This document shows, one piece after another, positions 8,288 through 16,376 of a stretch of DNA of 41,147 nt. Position 1 is the first letter of the stretch. Every line of letters begins with the position of its first letter. The notes under the pieces are model-generated. The model saw only the letters and a program-made list of their open reading frames with translations. It was not told where the DNA came from and ran no database searches. Both the position numbers and the translations under genes were made by a program. Source of the DNA: Desulfurobacterium atlanticum (GTDB taxonomy: Bacteria > Aquificota > Aquificia > Desulfurobacteriales > Desulfurobacteriaceae); assembly GCF_900188395.1 (NCBI RefSeq), contig NZ_FZOB01000015.1, positions 1 to 41,147 on the forward strand. Reading direction: 5' to 3'.

Positions 8288-9128
8288 TGGCGTAAGCTCC
8301 TTTTGGCAAATAGAAAAAAATGTGATTGCCAATTTTTTTAAGTTCTTTTACATTTATATAGGTCATTCTGTAATCCCCTTTTATTTTCAGATGTTTAAGA
8401 AGGCTTAAAAATTCATTTAGCGAAAAACCTTCTTTCTGAAGAACGGTACTGTAATAAAGTTCTGATTCAAGAAGTTTCTTTTTATATCCCAGTATAGTCC
8501 AGAATTTTGGTAATTTTGAGATGTCAATGTTTTCTGGAATGAAGAATTCTTCTTCCGCTTCTGCAATAAAGTATCCTTCGGTTTTCTCTTTTAAATATGT
8601 TTCAAGGCTTTTGTTCCAGAGAAAGCTCAGATAAGAATCTATGTAAAAGTTTTCAATCCATTTCAGTTTTTTTTCAGGAGAACCGATTAACTTTCTCAGT
8701 AGTTCCTTTCCTTTATCTTTGTTTCTTTTCAATCTTTGAATATCATAATAGTTTATGAACCAGCTTTTTTCGGATATTTCAAGGTTTTTAAGATTAATGG
8801 CAAATCTATTCCCTTTTAGCTGTCCCACTTTTAGTTTCTTGCTTTTTCTACCGATGAATTTTAGAATAAACCAGCTATCTTTTTTTAAAGTTTTTTTTAA
8901 AAAATCTCCTTTAAATGTTTCAAAAGTTATAAACTGTGAAGAAATAGAGATTTTATCTTTCATTCCCGCATAGCTGAAGTTAAGCTTTCTTGCCAGCTCT
9001 TTGGTTGTAAGGTTTCTTTTTACGAGAAGATAAAGAAAATGCTTTCCGTTTTCGCTTATCTCATGTTCAGCAATCTCTTTAACTATAAAGTCTTCCGGCT
9101 CTGTTCGTTTCCAGTTAAATTTGATCAT
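8256..9128 (-). CDS. truD: tRNA pseudouridine(13) synthase, TruD family
   Basis: A 290-aa protein. The N-terminal FNWKRTEPEDFIVKEI and the motif YAGMKDK (family AGxKD, containing the catalytic Asp) are TruD signatures, as are GNRFAINLKNL, FINYYDIQR and the terminal GAYATMFLKHL. TruD makes pseudouridine 13 in tRNA-Glu. It is shorter than E. coli TruD (about 350 aa), with a compact insertion domain, as in related thermophiles. The start ATG overlaps the rlmN stop as ATGA, so the two RNA-modification genes are translationally coupled. The 3' end converges on mtaB. Confidence 0.82.
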   Translation of the reverse strand: MIKFNWKRTEPEDFIVKEIAEHEISENGKHFLYLLVKRNLTTKELARKLNFSYAGMKDKISISSQFITFETFKGDFLKKTLKKDSWFILKFIGRKSKKLKVGQLKGNRFAINLKNLEISEKSWFINYYDIQRLKRNKDKGKELLRKLIGSPEKKLKWIENFYIDSYLSFLWNKSLETYLKEKTEGYFIAEAEEEFFIPENIDISKLPKFWTILGYKKKLLESELYYSTVLQKEGFSLNEFLSLLKHLKIKGDYRMTYINVKELKKIGNHIFFYLPKGAYATMFLKHLQKQ

Positions 9129-10162
9129 ACAGCTTTGTCCTTCTCTTTTGCCCTTAACATACCGCAAGCGGCTGATATGTCCTGTCCCCTTGAGTCTCTT
9201 ATAAATGTTGCTATTCCTGCATCCCAGAGAGTCTTCTGGAAAACCTCTATCTTTTCTCTGGGAGGCCTTTTAAACGGCGAACCGGGATACTCATTAAACG
9301 GAATAATGTTTATCTTTACAGGAATTCCTTTAACAAGTTTAATCAGTCTTTTTGCGTCTTCTACAGAATCGTTTATTCCCTCCATTATAAGGTATTCAAT
9401 CATTATTCTTCTTACGTTGTTTGCCGGGTAATTTTTAAGCTCTTTCATTATCTCTTTTATTGGATAGCGTTCATTTAACGGTATAAGCTTGTTTCTTGTA
9501 TTATCATCGGTTGCGTGAAGAGAGAGGGCAAGCTTTATTTTTGGAAGTTCTTTTGCCATTTTTCGTATTCCCGGTATTATTCCGCAGGTAGAAACTGTTA
9601 TTTTCCTTGTTGAAAGTCCGAGCATTCTGTCATCTGTGAAAATCTCTATACTTTTTTTAAGATTTTCAAAATTAAGCAAAGGTTCTCCCATTCCCATGAA
9701 GACTATGTTGGAAATTCTTTTCTCTGCACCAATATCCCTTTGAACACTTATATACTGGTCAACAATCTCAGAGGTTGTTAAGTTTCTTGTAAAGCCATCT
9801 TTTGCTGTAAGGCAAAAGGCACATCCGACAGGACATCCAACCTGAGTTGATATACATATTGTGTTCCATCCTTCTTCTGGAATAAAAACCGATTCTATTC
9901 GGTTTCCATCTTCAAGTTCAAAGAGATATTTTACCGTGCCGTCTGAAGATTTTTCCTTTTTTAGAATTTTAAGATTATATATTTTTGCTTTCTTTTTTAG
10001 TTTTTCTCTGTCTTCTTTTGATATATCTGTCATCTGGTCAAAGTCTGTAACAAGTTTTTTATAAAGCCACCTTGCTATCTGAACGGCGCGGTATTTTTTT
10101 AAACCTTCAGAAAGCACAAATTTTTCAAGTTCTGGAAATGTAAGGGATTTAAGGTCGGTCAC
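9125..10162 (-). CDS. rlmN: Dual-specificity 23S rRNA/tRNA adenine-C2 methyltransferase RlmN
   Basis: A radical-SAM methylase of about 345 aa from the GTG at 10162. The cluster motif GCPVGCAFC gives C-x3-C-x2-C near residues 110-117. Other family blocks are FMGMGEPLLN, STCGIIPGI, LALSLHA and INIIPFNE, and the C-terminal conserved Cys is in SAACGML. RlmN methylates A2503 of 23S rRNA and A37 of some tRNAs. A longer frame begins at 10246, but the upstream 28 residues are unlike the family. GTG with AGGGAG seven bases before it begins the protein at TDLKSLTFPELEKF, as expected. It overlaps the preceding 42-aa membrane ORF by 14 bases and truD by four. Confidence 0.88.
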   Translation of the reverse strand: MTDLKSLTFPELEKFVLSEGLKKYRAVQIARWLYKKLVTDFDQMTDISKEDREKLKKKAKIYNLKILKKEKSSDGTVKYLFELEDGNRIESVFIPEEGWNTICISTQVGCPVGCAFCLTAKDGFTRNLTTSEIVDQYISVQRDIGAEKRISNIVFMGMGEPLLNFENLKKSIEIFTDDRMLGLSTRKITVSTCGIIPGIRKMAKELPKIKLALSLHATDDNTRNKLIPLNERYPIKEIMKELKNYPANNVRRIMIEYLIMEGINDSVEDAKRLIKLVKGIPVKINIIPFNEYPGSPFKRPPREKIEVFQKTLWDAGIATFIRDSRGQDISAACGMLRAKEKDKAV

Positions 10163-10277
10163 CTTTGTTCTCCCTGTAGGTTCTATGTAGTTTGTAAGTC
10201 TTGTATATGCCCCAGGATGTGGCAGTGATGAATAGAACGGCAACAATAACTACAAGTAGAAGATTTAACCAGAACAT
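10149..10277 (-). CDS. Small single-span membrane protein, 42 aa, unknown
   Basis: The frame starts at ATG (10277-10275), has a weak AAGG upstream, and ends at TAA inside the start region of rlmN. The first ~25 residues are strongly hydrophobic (MFWLNLLLVVIVAVLFITAT). A polar basic tail ending ENKGDRP follows. One transmembrane helix with a cytoplasmic tail is likely. Its size and shape resemble small haem-export or oxidase-assembly proteins (CcmD/CcoS type), but no family was recognised. The overlap with rlmN suggests translational coupling. Confidence 0.45.
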   Translation of the reverse strand: MFWLNLLLVVIVAVLFITATSWGIYKTYKLHRTYRENKGDRP

Positions 10278-10342
10278 TCTTAACCCTTAATAAAATTTAC
10301 TGAGAAGGAAAATATAGCTGAGAAGCTCTTGAGTCAATAAGC

Positions 10343-10363
10343 GGAAGGGAAAAAATCCCTTCC
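10343..10363. terminator. Hairpin downstream of the lipoprotein gene
   Basis: GGAAGGGA (10343-10350) and TCCCTTCC (10356-10363) form a perfect 8-bp stem with a 5-base loop, just after the lipoprotein stop on the minus strand. The downstream U-run is weak, so it may be an inefficient terminator or an mRNA-stabilising hairpin. Confidence 0.55.
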
Positions 10364-10374
10364 TATTTTGTAGT

Positions 10375-10995
10375 TTATCCTTTAAGAACAGCTTTTACAC
10401 CAAGCTCATATTTAGGATTGTTGATTGTGAAAATCTGGAATTTCTGGTATATAGGACCTTCATAGGTCACTTTGCCGTTTTCTTTTGCTCTTACGATGAC
10501 CGCAGGGTTGTTCGGTTCGTTTGTAGCGGAAGTGTATTCGTTGTTCATGAGTTTAAGGTCTGGAACGATGTAGAGAATATCTATTTCTGTGTTTCCTATT
10601 TTTATTTTATCGCCAGCTTTTACCTTTGCTTCTTTTACAACTTTTCCGGTTGTTTTATCAATAATCACAACATCGGCAAATTTCCATGTTTTTTTCACCT
10701 CTTCAGGTATGTTGACCGGTTTTGTAAGCTTTGTCATCGTTTCAGGATGCATTCCAGGTTGCATCTGCCCCATTCCCATCATTCCCTGAGGAGGCATACC
10801 CATGGTTCCGTTTATTGGTGGGTGTCCTGGCGGAAGCTGTGTTTGATTTCCGATTGGTGGGTGCCCCGGTGGAAGTTCTCCTGCAGGCATATTCATTGAA
10901 GTTGTTTCTTTCTCCTGAGTTTCACTTTTTTTTCCACATCCTGCAACTGCAACAGAGGCAGCAAGACACAGAAAAAGAGCTGTCTGTTTTTTCAT
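10375..10995 (-). CDS. Met/His/Pro-rich lipoprotein with DUF2155-like domain
   Basis: A 206-aa secreted lipoprotein. The signal peptide ends in the lipobox AVAGC, with the lipidated Cys at residue 20. Residues about 38-88 are low-complexity, with two copies of PPGHPPI and a stretch very rich in Met and Gly (GMMGMGQMQPGMHPETM). Such Met/His-rich segments are often periplasmic copper-binding sequences, which is an inference here. The C-terminal ~100 residues (ADVVIIDKTTGKVV onward) form a beta-rich domain like DUF2155. It has its own promoter inside the end of hcgG and a hairpin after it, so it is probably expressed separately from the hydrogenase operon. Confidence 0.65.
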   Translation of the reverse strand: MKKQTALFLCLAASVAVAGCGKKSETQEKETTSMNMPAGELPPGHPPIGNQTQLPPGHPPINGTMGMPPQGMMGMGQMQPGMHPETMTKLTKPVNIPEEVKKTWKFADVVIIDKTTGKVVKEAKVKAGDKIKIGNTEIDILYIVPDLKLMNNEYTSATNEPNNPAVIVRAKENGKVTYEGPIYQKFQIFTINNPKYELGVKAVLKG

Positions 10996-11030
10996 CCTTA
11001 CACTCCTTAAAAGCTTTTATTTGAAATTTG

Positions 11031-11058
11031 ATTATATACCACACAGGCTAATCTTCAA
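11031..11058 (-). promoter_or_regulatory. Promoter of the lipoprotein gene
   Basis: On the minus strand TTGAAG (11058-11053) and TATAAT (11036-11031) are 16 bp apart. The -35 lies within the last codons of hcgG, so this would be an internal promoter separating the lipoprotein from the operon. Confidence 0.5.
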
Positions 11059-12571
11059 GGGTTAACACACCTTCCAACTTTCTAAACTTCTTTATAAGAG
11101 AAGGGATAAAAGATGCTAAAACCGTTAATTGAGAACGATTTACACATAGTTTATCATCTCCGTAACATCTCTCAATTTTTACAGAAAAAAGTTTCTTTAG
11201 ATGTTCTACTGTGAATTTTTCAACATCCTGATTTTTATCGCTTATGTATATACTATCAACAAATCTGGCTACTTTCTCCGCTATTACCCAGCTAATAAAC
11301 CTTCCACCGATAATTCCGAGACTCTTTATTTTCTTATCTTTAATCCGGTCAGCCAGTTCATCAACGGTCATTTCAGGTTTATTCTTTTCGCCAAGAGGTG
11401 AGTTTAGAAGTAGAAACCAGTGGGCATCTCCTACAAATACTCCACCTATCTTCTTAAGTGGATAGATGTTTTCCTTTCCGAGAAAATTGGCAGATTTTAC
11501 TATTACTTCAGAGACAGTCCTGTCAGCAGGCACAGGAAACGGAGAATCTTCAATTTCTTCTGCCATTATTTCCATAACTTTCGGTAGTCCAAATTTTTCA
11601 ACTGTTGCTTCATAAGGCATGTAGCCTGACATATACGCGTGGTGATTTCCGGGAAATCCACTGATAACACTGTTAAGCCCACATTTCAAACCAAATCTTA
11701 ACTCATCTTCATACTGTCCATTTGTGGCAACTATCTTTCCTTTTGAAACAATCCTAGCCATAACAACAGCTTCACCAAAGGCTCTTACTCTGTTTTTTGC
11801 ACAGTTATAAGGTCCACCTTCTATAACTATTTCATCAATTTCGTAATCAATACACGCTTTCAATCCTTTTATAAGCTCATCTTTCCCGTCTCCAACACAT
11901 ATTATTGCACCTACTCCTTTTCCAGAACTTCTGGCTTTCTCTATTACATAAAGAGTTTCGTCCGGCGGAGCGGCATGAGAGGTGTTTTTCTGAAAACTCA
12001 TAAAACTTACACTTATAGACTGGCAGATTGAGAACCACTTTTCCATCTCTTCTTCGTTTGCTTTTTCCTTTTCAATCAATCTTTTATGGATTCTGCCTCT
12101 TGGACATCCATTAAAAGGCTTTCCGGTTCTGTAACAATCAGCAGGACAGTTTACAATCTCTTCAGGATATCGCATCGGTCCATACTTTCCAAAATGATCA
12201 ACATCAATTGGCATATCTGTTAGTTTTCTTAACTCTTCCATAAGAGCGAAAGGAGTTTTTTCAAGCTTTTCCGCTATATCAGCAATGGCGTAAGAGCAAA
12301 CATGAACAGGAAAACCCAGCCTGTCAACTAACCTAAAACTGCCCTTTATCTCTGCAAGGGACTGCTTGCTGCTTATTACATCCACAAGGATTTCATTTAA
12401 ATCACATCCAAACGGAAAGGATTTGTAAATCTGCCCCAATTTTGAAAGTTCCTGATCAGTGAGCATTTCTATATTTTCTTTCAATTCATTAAGATTTTGT
12501 TTTCCTTCAGTTTCAAGGTTTAAAATAGCTGAACAATCTCCATCAAGCACTCTGTCTATCAGCTCTCTCAT
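11048..12571 (-). CDS. hcgG: HcgG (HmdC), [Fe]-hydrogenase cofactor biosynthesis protein
   Basis: A 507-aa protein with the blocks of the HmdC/HcgG family: VDHFGKYGPMRYPEEIVNC, a cysteine-rich NCPADCYRTGKPFNGCPRG near residue 155, EIVIEGGPYNCAKNRVRAFG near 260, and a C-terminal Rossmann-like segment SLGIIGGRFISWVIAEKVA. The family is found with Hmd and belongs to FeGP-cofactor assembly. Its chemical step is not settled as far as I know. It is the last gene of the hmd-hcg run, and its ATG overlaps the hcgE stop as ATGA. The identification comes from co-occurrence with unmistakable hcg genes plus the motifs. Confidence 0.82.
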   Translation of the reverse strand: MRELIDRVLDGDCSAILNLETEGKQNLNELKENIEMLTDQELSKLGQIYKSFPFGCDLNEILVDVISSKQSLAEIKGSFRLVDRLGFPVHVCSYAIADIAEKLEKTPFALMEELRKLTDMPIDVDHFGKYGPMRYPEEIVNCPADCYRTGKPFNGCPRGRIHKRLIEKEKANEEEMEKWFSICQSISVSFMSFQKNTSHAAPPDETLYVIEKARSSGKGVGAIICVGDGKDELIKGLKACIDYEIDEIVIEGGPYNCAKNRVRAFGEAVVMARIVSKGKIVATNGQYEDELRFGLKCGLNSVISGFPGNHHAYMSGYMPYEATVEKFGLPKVMEIMAEEIEDSPFPVPADRTVSEVIVKSANFLGKENIYPLKKIGGVFVGDAHWFLLLNSPLGEKNKPEMTVDELADRIKDKKIKSLGIIGGRFISWVIAEKVARFVDSIYISDKNQDVEKFTVEHLKKLFSVKIERCYGDDKLCVNRSQLTVLASFIPSLIKKFRKLEGVLTLED

Positions 12572-13227
12572 TTCTTTCTCCTGTAAAACTCTCTCAAAAT
12601 TTCTACTGCCATGGTATCAGCTATTCTGTCAAGGATTACAGATGAAATTGGTAATTTCTCTTTTATTAAAATCCCCGTTCCTATAAAAAGTACATTTTTC
12701 AGGTTTTCAGGAAGGTTAAATTTCTTTAGAAAAAGTGCCGGTCCTTTTTCCACAGATGAAAGTCCTCTGTAAACTCCAATTTTTTCATCTCCAAAACCGA
12801 AAACTCCGTTTGTTGTAATAAACGGAATTTCCAATTTGTGGCAAAATTTTATAATTTCAGAAATAAGAGGGAGAGTGTTTCCTCCTGCTATTGTTGAAAC
12901 GACTATATCCGCTCCTTTAAGTTCTTTAAGGTTTTCAGCAGAAAAGTTGAAAGGGTATGCTTCTATCTCTTTATATTTTGTATCGGGAGTTAGAAATTTT
13001 CTTTTTAGAAAGGATGCTTTGTTTTCTTTTGGAATAGCTCCTTTTTCTATGTGGTAGTAATCGTTTTCCTCTATTGTCCCACCATCGTAAATCACAATGT
13101 GTCTAAATCCTCCCCGATGGGTCATTAAAATTCTTTCAAACACTCTGATTCCAAGTCTTCCAGCTCCTAAGAAAACGATTTTTCCAGAAGGTATCAGTGT
13201 TCTTTCAAGTAATTCAACTTTATCCAT
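12568..13227 (-). CDS. hcgE: HcgE, E1/ThiF-like adenylating enzyme of FeGP-cofactor synthesis
   Basis: A 219-aa ThiF/E1-fold protein. The nucleotide-binding start KIVFLGAGRLGIRVFERIL is near residue 17, followed by IVIYDGGTIEENDYYH with the acidic residues that bind Mg-ATP in E1 enzymes, and VVSTIAGGNTLPLI near 110. HcgE activates the carboxylate of the guanylylpyridinol precursor by adenylation before transfer to HcgF. The length fits the family. AAGGAG precedes the ATG, only four bases separate it from hcgF, and it overlaps hcgG as ATGA. Confidence 0.88.
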   Translation of the reverse strand: MDKVELLERTLIPSGKIVFLGAGRLGIRVFERILMTHRGGFRHIVIYDGGTIEENDYYHIEKGAIPKENKASFLKRKFLTPDTKYKEIEAYPFNFSAENLKELKGADIVVSTIAGGNTLPLISEIIKFCHKLEIPFITTNGVFGFGDEKIGVYRGLSSVEKGPALFLKKFNLPENLKNVLFIGTGILIKEKLPISSVILDRIADTMAVEILREFYRRKK

Positions 13228-13231
13228 AAGT

Positions 13232-13711
13232 TTACTCCTTCATAAGCTCTTTTAAAAATTTAATTGTTTTTTCCACAGCTTCCTTCTTTCGCCGCTCTAT
13301 CTCTTTTAAAGTAGCTTTTGCAAAGTCTTCTATCTGTGTTTCAGTTTCTATCGTGTAAAACTTATCTTTAAAAAGAATTGTAACAATACCCTTTCCGTTT
13401 CCTGCACTTGAAGCAACGCAGATATCTGCTTTTGTCTTTATTTTCAGCGCCGTTGAGAGTTCACGGGTTACTTTTATGTTTTCCTGTTCATTGTAAACTT
13501 TAATACCCTTTAACGTAAAAGAAGGTTTTGGAAGTTTTGCATCTAAAAATATCTTTGCTGTTTCAACAGAAGGGATGAAAAGAACGGAAATAACAGATAT
13601 TGGAAGTGGATTTCTAACATAGGGAGCGGAAAGTTTATGAACGGTCATTCCTATTTCGCAGTGGGTAAAGCATTCAGCAGAGACAAAGGTGAAATTGTGG
13701 GATTTTGGCAT
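13232..13711 (-). CDS. hcgF: HcgF, thioester carrier of the guanylylpyridinol precursor
   Basis: A 159-aa protein matching HcgF in size. The N-terminal motif SAECFTHCEIGMTVH contains Cys14, equivalent to the catalytic Cys near residue 9 in methanogen HcgF. That Cys forms the thioester with the activated pyridinol so that the acyl-iron unit can be built. The core (ICVASSAGNGKGIVTILF) and helical C-terminus complete the domain. The start overlaps hcgD by 38 bases, with GGAG eight bases upstream. The slightly longer N-terminus leaves a few residues of uncertainty about the start. Confidence 0.85.
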   Translation of the reverse strand: MPKSHNFTFVSAECFTHCEIGMTVHKLSAPYVRNPLPISVISVLFIPSVETAKIFLDAKLPKPSFTLKGIKVYNEQENIKVTRELSTALKIKTKADICVASSAGNGKGIVTILFKDKFYTIETETQIEDFAKATLKEIERRKKEAVEKTIKFLKELMKE

Positions 13712-14363
13712 CTACAAACTCCGCTGTTAATTTTCTCTGAATTCTTTTTATGAACTCTTTTATTCCAGGAATTTCGCTTTTATAATGTCCTATATCTATG
13801 TAACCGATTTTATTAACAGAAAATCTAACAGCCGTGTGGTGAACGAGGTCTCCGGATATCACCATATCAATATTTTCTCCAATTACTTTCTCAATGAACA
13901 AAGGAAAATTGAATCCACAGCCGCTAAAAAAGGCGATTTTTTTTACTCTTTCAGACGGGAAATAGTAGTTTATAGGTTCTGGAGATAAGGTTTTTATCGC
14001 ATTTTCAAGAAGCTCTTTTACATCCGTCTCTTTTTCAACGTAAACTCCTATGCTGGAATCAAACTTTTTAATTTCAGTGAATCCGAAATTTTTCGCAAGC
14101 TGAAAATGACATCCCCATTCTATAAAGTCAAGTGGTGTATGAACAACAAAAACCGGAAAATCGGGTGTAAAAAAAGGTTTATGGTGAGAAATAACAACAT
14201 CGTAGCTGGAAAAATTGCAAAACGGTAAAAGGTCAACAACAACAGCTACTTTGTTTATTTGTTCAGGCTTCTTCTTCCCGTACCAGCCGTAAAAATCCCC
14301 TTTCATTTTATAATTTTCAGGAACAAGTTCTCTAATGAAATTTTCAAACTGATACCAGTTCAA
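13674..14363 (-). CDS. hcgD: HcgD, NIF3-like iron-binding protein of FeGP-cofactor synthesis
   Basis: A 229-aa NIF3-family protein. Metal-binding motifs expected of the family are visible: VISHHKPFF near residue 60, the central block VKKIAFFSGCGFNF, DMVISGDLVHHTAV near 185, and IDIGHYKSEIPGIKEF near 202, which supply His, Asp and Glu ligands. HcgD binds iron and is proposed to deliver it to the guanylylpyridinol. Ordinary NIF3 proteins are longer and stand alone. This one sits between the hcgBC fusion (20-base overlap) and hcgF (38-base overlap). Confidence 0.85.
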   Translation of the reverse strand: MNWYQFENFIRELVPENYKMKGDFYGWYGKKKPEQINKVAVVVDLLPFCNFSSYDVVISHHKPFFTPDFPVFVVHTPLDFIEWGCHFQLAKNFGFTEIKKFDSSIGVYVEKETDVKELLENAIKTLSPEPINYYFPSERVKKIAFFSGCGFNFPLFIEKVIGENIDMVISGDLVHHTAVRFSVNKIGYIDIGHYKSEIPGIKEFIKRIQRKLTAEFVDAKIPQFHLCLC

Positions 14364-15522
14364 ATTTAAGCTCCTCTATGGTCTGGTTTATTACCTTATC
14401 TATATAATTCCCATCTACTTCTGCGTTGGAAACACAAGATACGGTAATTACCGGAAACATCGTTGTTATCTCAAGAAATGAATTGCCATTTTTAAAATTG
14501 AAAAGAATATTTTCAGAAAAAAGCAGGTTTGGTACTGCGTAAAGAACTCCGTTTTCCTCTTCAATCCTGTCGGCTGTTTTCCTTGCAATTTTCACCGAAA
14601 GAGTCATAGTTCCAGAAGTTTTATAATTTTCACTTTTAAGTTTTATCTTAAAATCTGCTTCTTTTTCTGCAGGTAGCAGCATATCAGCTGAAGGTTCTTC
14701 ACAGATCACGATTTTTCCTTTAAATCCTTCAACCTTTCTGCGGTTAACCTTTGCACCACCAAAACCGGTAAGGTCAATAATCAGGTCAAATACAGTTTTT
14801 CCACACGGTTTTTTGAAAGGTGAAATCTTCTCAACTTCTTTCTCTTTATCTATAAGAAAGATGTTTTCAAAGTTCTTTTTGAGAAATTCTCCTATAAAGA
14901 TACCGTCAAGGTATCCTCCGACGATTAGGAGATTTTTTCCTCTGAAGTTTTTTAAAGTTTCTGCTTTTTTTCTTGAAATTTCTCTGGCAATATCTAAAAA
15001 AGATAGATTTGAGTAAACGGTTTTTGTTTTCCTTGTGATTCCACGATGAGATGGGGTTATTCCCACCCTTTTTAAGAGATTGATAGTGTCAAGGAAAATT
15101 GCAGTTTCTGTTGAAAGCCGGTGAAAGTGGTGGGGAGGAGAGGAAACAGCAGAAAGTATGTTGCTGTACCTGTCAACAATAACGGTAAAAGCCCCCGAAC
15201 CAGGCAGGCCAAGTCTTCCCCTTGCAATAAAAAGTTCACAGTCTGAGACATATTTCCCGGAAAGTGCCTTTGAAAGAGCCGGAATTTGTGTTAAATCAAA
15301 GTATTCTGTAGGTATGGATATTTTTTCAACCTTTTTTATCCCAAACATTGAAAGTGCGTGCTTAAAAGCTTTAAACTTTTCTACGTTATCTGTTACTATT
15401 CCAATTTTACTGTTTAGTATCAGTTTTTTAATAGCTGCTGTTTCCTCTTTTTTATCGCCTTTTCTGTTTCCCGAGATTGACTCAAGAAACCCTTTCTTAA
15501 ACGGATAGAGGTTTTCTGACAT
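14344..15522 (-). CDS. hcgB-hcgC: HcgB-HcgC fusion: guanylyltransferase plus pyridinol C-methyltransferase
   Basis: A protein of about 392 aa that appears to join two enzymes usually made separately. The N-terminal ~155 residues carry the HcgB (DUF3236) signature RGRLGLPGSGAFTVIVDRYS and SPPHHFHR. HcgB attaches GMP to the pyridinol. The rest, from GITPSHRGITRKTKTV, looks like HcgC (DUF1188): a Rossmann core NLLIVGGYLDGIFIGEFL, a second strand FDLIIDLTGFGGAKV, and CEEPSADMLLPAE. HcgC is the SAM-dependent methylase of the pyridinol ring. The combined length matches ~160 plus ~240. A TTG at 15531 is an alternative start. The gene overlaps hcgA and hcgD. Confidence 0.75.
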   Translation of the reverse strand: MSENLYPFKKGFLESISGNRKGDKKEETAAIKKLILNSKIGIVTDNVEKFKAFKHALSMFGIKKVEKISIPTEYFDLTQIPALSKALSGKYVSDCELFIARGRLGLPGSGAFTVIVDRYSNILSAVSSPPHHFHRLSTETAIFLDTINLLKRVGITPSHRGITRKTKTVYSNLSFLDIAREISRKKAETLKNFRGKNLLIVGGYLDGIFIGEFLKKNFENIFLIDKEKEVEKISPFKKPCGKTVFDLIIDLTGFGGAKVNRRKVEGFKGKIVICEEPSADMLLPAEKEADFKIKLKSENYKTSGTMTLSVKIARKTADRIEEENGVLYAVPNLLFSENILFNFKNGNSFLEITTMFPVITVSCVSNAEVDGNYIDKVINQTIEELKFELVSV

Positions 15523-16363
15523 CTGTTTCAAAGCCCTCTTTTTCTAAGATTGGTAAAATCTCTTCCAGGATGCCAACGGTAGGAGAACCAACTCCTTTAA
15601 TCAGCAGGGGATAATCTTTTGGAACTACTGTGGCTATGTTTGTTGCTCCGCTTTTTACAGCCGGAATTACTCCATCTTTTCCGATAGTTGGAAATGGAAC
15701 GGTAAGTCTTTTAAGATTAGGTATAATTTCTTTTACCTCTTTTATAACCTTTAATTGAAGTTTTAAAGGTGCAAAGGGGGAATCTTCCATTGGCGTATTT
15801 TTGTAAGGATGAAAACCCATTACAGGAACTTCATCAACCTCTATCTCTTTCAAAAACTGAATATGGATTTTTCTATCTTCATCACTTTCACCTATACCGA
15901 CAAGAATACCGCTTGAAAGTTCAATGCCAGATTCCTTTACAAGAAAACATACCTTCATACGTTGCTCTAAAGAATCATCAGGTTTTAGTTTTTTAAACAG
16001 ATTTTTATTCATCGTTTCAAGATTGCAACATATTGTATCAACGCCCGTAATTTTAAGAAGTTTTATCCTTTCTTTATTTAAATCACCGCCAATGTTTATT
16101 AAAACTTTTAGCTTTGTGAATTCTTTTATTATTTCAAGGGCAGAGAGAACCTTTTTAAAGTTTCCGTAACCAGCAGATACGCTTACTCTTTTAATTCCGC
16201 TTTTTTCAATGAAAATCGCTGCTTCTTTTATCTCTTTTCTTTTTTTCTCTGTAAGGAAAAAATATCCATCAAAGGATGTACCTACTGCAAATCCACAGTA
16301 GGCACATCTGCATATAAAAGAACAGTAATTGCTAACATGAATAGTTGACGTTATCTCTATCAT
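15497..16363 (-). CDS. hcgA: HcgA (HmdB), radical-SAM enzyme of FeGP-cofactor synthesis
   Basis: A 288-aa radical-SAM protein related to BioB/HydE. The cluster region NYCSFICRCAYC shows the unusual C-x5-C-x2-C spacing (Cys14, Cys20, Cys23) known for HcgA, with an extra Cys18. The core has VSVSAGYGNF, LINIGGDL, CNLETMNKNLF, GILVGIGESDEDR and a C-terminal barrel segment VPFPTIGKDGVIPAVKSGATN. HcgA acts early in building the pyridinol ring. It begins 13 bases after the Roadblock gene and overlaps the hcgB-hcgC start, which places it firmly in the operon. Confidence 0.87.
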   Translation of the reverse strand: MIEITSTIHVSNYCSFICRCAYCGFAVGTSFDGYFFLTEKKRKEIKEAAIFIEKSGIKRVSVSAGYGNFKKVLSALEIIKEFTKLKVLINIGGDLNKERIKLLKITGVDTICCNLETMNKNLFKKLKPDDSLEQRMKVCFLVKESGIELSSGILVGIGESDEDRKIHIQFLKEIEVDEVPVMGFHPYKNTPMEDSPFAPLKLQLKVIKEVKEIIPNLKRLTVPFPTIGKDGVIPAVKSGATNIATVVPKDYPLLIKGVGSPTVGILEEILPILEKEGFETDVRKPLSV

Positions 16364-16376
16364 AAAACTTTTACTT

